A DNA stretch of 7,063 bases, taken from an uncultured Clostridia bacterium (lineage in GTDB: Bacteria; Bacillota_A; Clostridia; TANB77; CAG-508). The notes below the pieces were generated by a model, which worked only from the letters and a program-made list of their open reading frames with translations, did not search any database and was not told the origin of the DNA. The stretch spans positions 1-7,063 of the forward strand of contig CANQEA010000067.1 of the NCBI GenBank assembly GCA_947594095.1, in the 5' to 3' direction. The translations under genes were made by a program, and so were the position numbers. This document shows, piece after piece, positions 5,352 through 7,063 of this stretch (positions are counted from its first letter, which is position 1; the number at the start of each line of letters is the position of its first letter).

Positions 5352-6587
5352 ATGTGGGGAGATATTGCTATTGCATTTTTATTAGCATTTATTGTATCTC
5401 TAATGGCAACACCATATACAATTAAGATAGCACCTAAAATTGGCGCAGTAGATGTTCCAAAAGATCAAAGAAGAATGCATAAAAAAGCTATGCCTAAATT
5501 TGGAGGGCCAGCAGTAATACTTGGATTCTTAGTTTCTGTTATATATTTATTAATTGTTATGAGTTTAGAACATACAATTAATCTATTTGGAGCAGAACAA
5601 TATGGAACAAAACTAATTGGAATGTTTTTGGGTATTGTTATTATTTCAATAACATGTATTATAGATGATATAAGAACTATTAATCCATTTGTTAAATTAT
5701 TAGGACAAGTTATGGCAGCTTTAGTAGTTGTAGCATTTGGTGTAAGAATAGAAGAATTATCATTACCATTTGTACAAAATATAGAACTAAAAGAAGTTCT
5801 TTCTGTAATCGTAACAGTTATATGGATTGTAGGAGTTACTAACTCTATTAATTTAATCGATGGGCTAGATGGTTTAGCATCTGGAATTTCTGTTATATCA
5901 GCCGTATCATTATTAATAATATTTGTACTAAATGGATCTCCAATAATTGCAATTGTGTTAATTACTGCATTAGCAGGAGCTTTAGTTGGATTTTTACCAT
6001 TCAATTTTGCGCCAGCTAAAACTTTTATAGGAGATACAGGATCAAACTTTTTAGGATTTTCTATTTCAATAATTGCAATACTTGGAGTTGCAAAAACATA
6101 TACAGCAGCTGTAATTGTATTGCCACTTATTGTTCTAGGTCTTCCAATATTTGATACAATATGGGCAATTATTAGAAGATTAATTAAAGGTAAATCAGTT
6201 AAAGCTATATTTAAAGCAGACAAAGGACACTTACATCATAGAATGGTTGCAAGAGGATTTAGCCAAAAACAAGCTGTAATTGTACTTTATGGAATTAGTG
6301 CAACATTTGGTATTTTTGCAGTTATTATGTTTGATAGCGGTATATGGAAAGCTTTATCATTTTTATTAATGGTAATGGTTGCTTTGGCAGTAGGATATAG
6401 AAATTTTACAGAGGAAAAACAAGAAGGTCAAAGATATGAATGTATAGAGTGTAAATATATATATAATCCAAAGTTTGGAAACGAAAAAGCAGGTATAAAA
6501 CCTGGTACGTCTTTTGAAGACCTCCCAGATAATTGGGTTTGCCCAGTTTGTGGGGAGGGTAAAGATATGTTTGAAATCCACCAATAA
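5352..6587 (+). CDS. tagO: TagO/WecA-like polyprenyl-phosphate GlcNAc-1-P transferase fused to rubredoxin
   Basis: The first 350 residues are a membrane enzyme that should transfer a HexNAc-1-phosphate (normally GlcNAc) from its UDP sugar to undecaprenyl phosphate, the first step of teichoic acid or other wall polymers. About eleven hydrophobic segments are seen. Motifs are [13 protein letters not shown] (40-52), IIDD (Asp105, Asp106), [13 protein letters not shown] (164-176), FIGDTGS (Asp228) and DKGHLHHRM (290-298). The His-Leu-His-His motif favours TagO/WecA over MraY. B. subtilis TagO ends at about this length. Here a charged linker (351-361) leads into a complete rubredoxin: [30 protein letters not shown] and KDMFE, with Cys364, Cys367, Cys397 and Cys400. 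The spacing of 33 from first to third cysteine equals that of Clostridium pasteurianum rubredoxin. As the catalytic loops are cytoplasmic and two helices follow the HLHH loop, the rubredoxin should also be cytoplasmic. It may bind Fe or Zn. The frame is continuous, with no sign of an assembly join. Confidence 0.9.
   Translation: MWGDIAIAFLLAFIVSLMATPYTIKIAPKIGAVDVPKDQRRMHKKAMPKFGGPAVILGFLVSVIYLLIVMSLEHTINLFGAEQYGTKLIGMFLGIVIISITCIIDDIRTINPFVKLLGQVMAALVVVAFGVRIEELSLPFVQNIELKEVLSVIVTVIWIVGVTNSINLIDGLDGLASGISVISAVSLLIIFVLNGSPIIAIVLITALAGALVGFLPFNFAPAKTFIGDTGSNFLGFSISIIAILGVAKTYTAAVIVLPLIVLGLPIFDTIWAIIRRLIKGKSVKAIFKADKGHLHHRMVARGFSQKQAVIVLYGISATFGIFAVIMFDSGIWKALSFLLMVMVALAVGYRNFTEEKQEGQRYECIECKYIYNPKFGNEKAGIKPGTSFEDLPDNWVCPVCGEGKDMFEIHQ
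6437..6584 (+). other. rubredoxin domain within the tagO fusion
   Basis: This stretch encodes residues 362-411. Two CxxC knuckles (CIEC and CPVC) would hold a single metal. The rubredoxin core residues are all in place: Tyr and Ile after the first knuckle, Pro-Gly-Thr before Phe-Glu-Asp, Leu-Pro-Asp-Asn-Trp before the second knuckle, and Gly-Lys-Asp-x-Phe after it. The glycine usual after the first CxxC is Lys368 here, which is tolerable. At about 50 residues it matches a free-standing rubredoxin, so it is a whole domain and not a remnant. In anaerobes rubredoxin passes electrons to oxygen- and peroxide-removing enzymes; what it does on a glycosyltransferase is unknown. Confidence 0.93.
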
Positions 6588-6605
6588 AAGAAAGGATAAA
6601 TTTTA

Positions 6606-7063
6606 ATGTCAGACAAAATAATGAAGTTTTTAGCATATGAGGGAAGAATCTCTGTAACTTGCATAGAAAGCACAAATTTAGTTGAAGAAGCAAGGAAGAC
6701 TCATGATTTGAGCCCAGTAGTTACTGCTGCATTTGGTAGAGTTTTAACAATGACAGCAATACTTGGAAATGAAATGAAAAGTGCAAAAGATAGATTAACA
6801 GTTCAAGTAAAGGGAAGCGGACCTATTGGTACAATGGTAGTTACATCTAATAGTTTCCCAATGGTTAAAGGATATTGCACAAATCCACATGTAGATTTGC
6901 CTTTAAATGATATTGGTAAATTAGATGTAGGAGGGGCAGTAGGGGAGCAAGGCTATATTAATGTAATAAAAGACATCGGGCTTAAAAAACCATATATAGG
7001 AATATCTCCATTAGTTTCTGGAGAAATAGCAGAAGATTTTGCAAATTATTTAGTTAATTCTGA
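6606..7063 (+). CDS. hslO: Hsp33-family redox-regulated chaperone HslO (3' end beyond window)
   Basis: This is the N-terminal 152 residues of Hsp33, a cytoplasmic holdase chaperone activated by oxidation and unfolding. The reading frame is open to the window edge. Recognisable stretches are VTCIESTNLVEEARKTHDLSP near 17-37, AAFGRVLTMTAILG near 41-54, LTVQVKGSGPIGTMVV near 64-79, KLDVGGAVGEQGYINVIKD near 104-122, and SGEIAEDFANYLVNS at the visible end, all in family order. The cysteine-rich zinc switch that makes Hsp33 redox sensitive lies in the C-terminal domain and is not visible here. The start is ATG 6606 with AAAGGA (6591-6596) nine bases upstream. The gap from the tagO-rubredoxin stop is only 18 bases and holds no terminator or promoter, so the genes should be co-transcribed. 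Confidence 0.92.
   Translation, partial: MSDKIMKFLAYEGRISVTCIESTNLVEEARKTHDLSPVVTAAFGRVLTMTAILGNEMKSAKDRLTVQVKGSGPIGTMVVTSNSFPMVKGYCTNPHVDLPLNDIGKLDVGGAVGEQGYINVIKDIGLKKPYIGISPLVSGEIAEDFANYLVNS

Noticed and set aside
5465..6223. Long open frame of about 250 codons on the minus strand opposite the tagO core
   Set aside because: It lies wholly antisense to an unmistakable TagO/WecA coding region, resembles no family I know, and arises because the AT-rich codons of the real gene rarely give stops in that frame.
6366..6693. Overlapping minus-strand open frames opposite the rubredoxin domain and the hslO start
   Set aside because: They are shadows of the fusion gene and hslO, with low-complexity translations and no initiation signals.
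1..7063. CRISPR arrays, tRNA or rRNA genes, insertion sequences or phage genes
   Set aside because: No regularly spaced repeats, cloverleaf-like or rRNA-like sequence, transposase motifs or terminal repeats were seen apart from the single inverted repeat at 1-66 and the two terminators.

Overview
The window comes from a low-GC, Gram-positive anaerobe, most likely an uncultured or gut-type member of the Clostridia. The evidence is very AT-rich DNA, Shine-Dalgarno sites of the AGGAGG/AAAGG type, a sortase, a TagO/WecA-type wall-polymer initiation enzyme, a rubredoxin domain (typical of anaerobes), and standard stop codons with TGA not read as Trp. Species cannot be assigned from the sequence.

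Layout. (1) Positions 1-89 hold a 12-bp perfect inverted repeat around a lone TATAAT box. (2) 90-2420, plus strand: an ER/SipW-type (Ser-His) signal peptidase with a large multi-pass N-terminal region, then a DUF5305 membrane protein. This pair looks like a surface-protein secretion module whose substrates are not visible here. (3) 2418-2456: a long hairpin that should terminate transcription from both sides. (4) 2465-3907, minus strand: an RluA-family pseudouridine synthase followed by a HAD-type 5'(3')-deoxyribonucleotidase-like gene. The synthase is broken near its 3' end by one extra base; the lost tail can be read in the next frame and ends in a 4-base ATGA overlap with the nucleotidase start. 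(5) 3908-4040: a divergent promoter region. (6) 4041-4778, plus strand: a sortase followed by a strong terminator. (7) 4831 to the window end, plus strand: an operon of rpiB, a TagO/WecA-like phosphotransferase fused to a complete C-terminal rubredoxin domain, and hslO (Hsp33), which is cut by the window edge.

The two most notable things are the TagO-rubredoxin fusion, placed directly before a gene for the redox-regulated chaperone Hsp33, and the reconstructable frameshift in the pseudouridine synthase gene. The fusion suggests, as inference only, that initiation of wall glycopolymer synthesis is tied to cellular redox or metal state in this organism. The signal peptidase/DUF5305 pair is the third point of interest.

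All family assignments rest on motif reading; no database search was possible.
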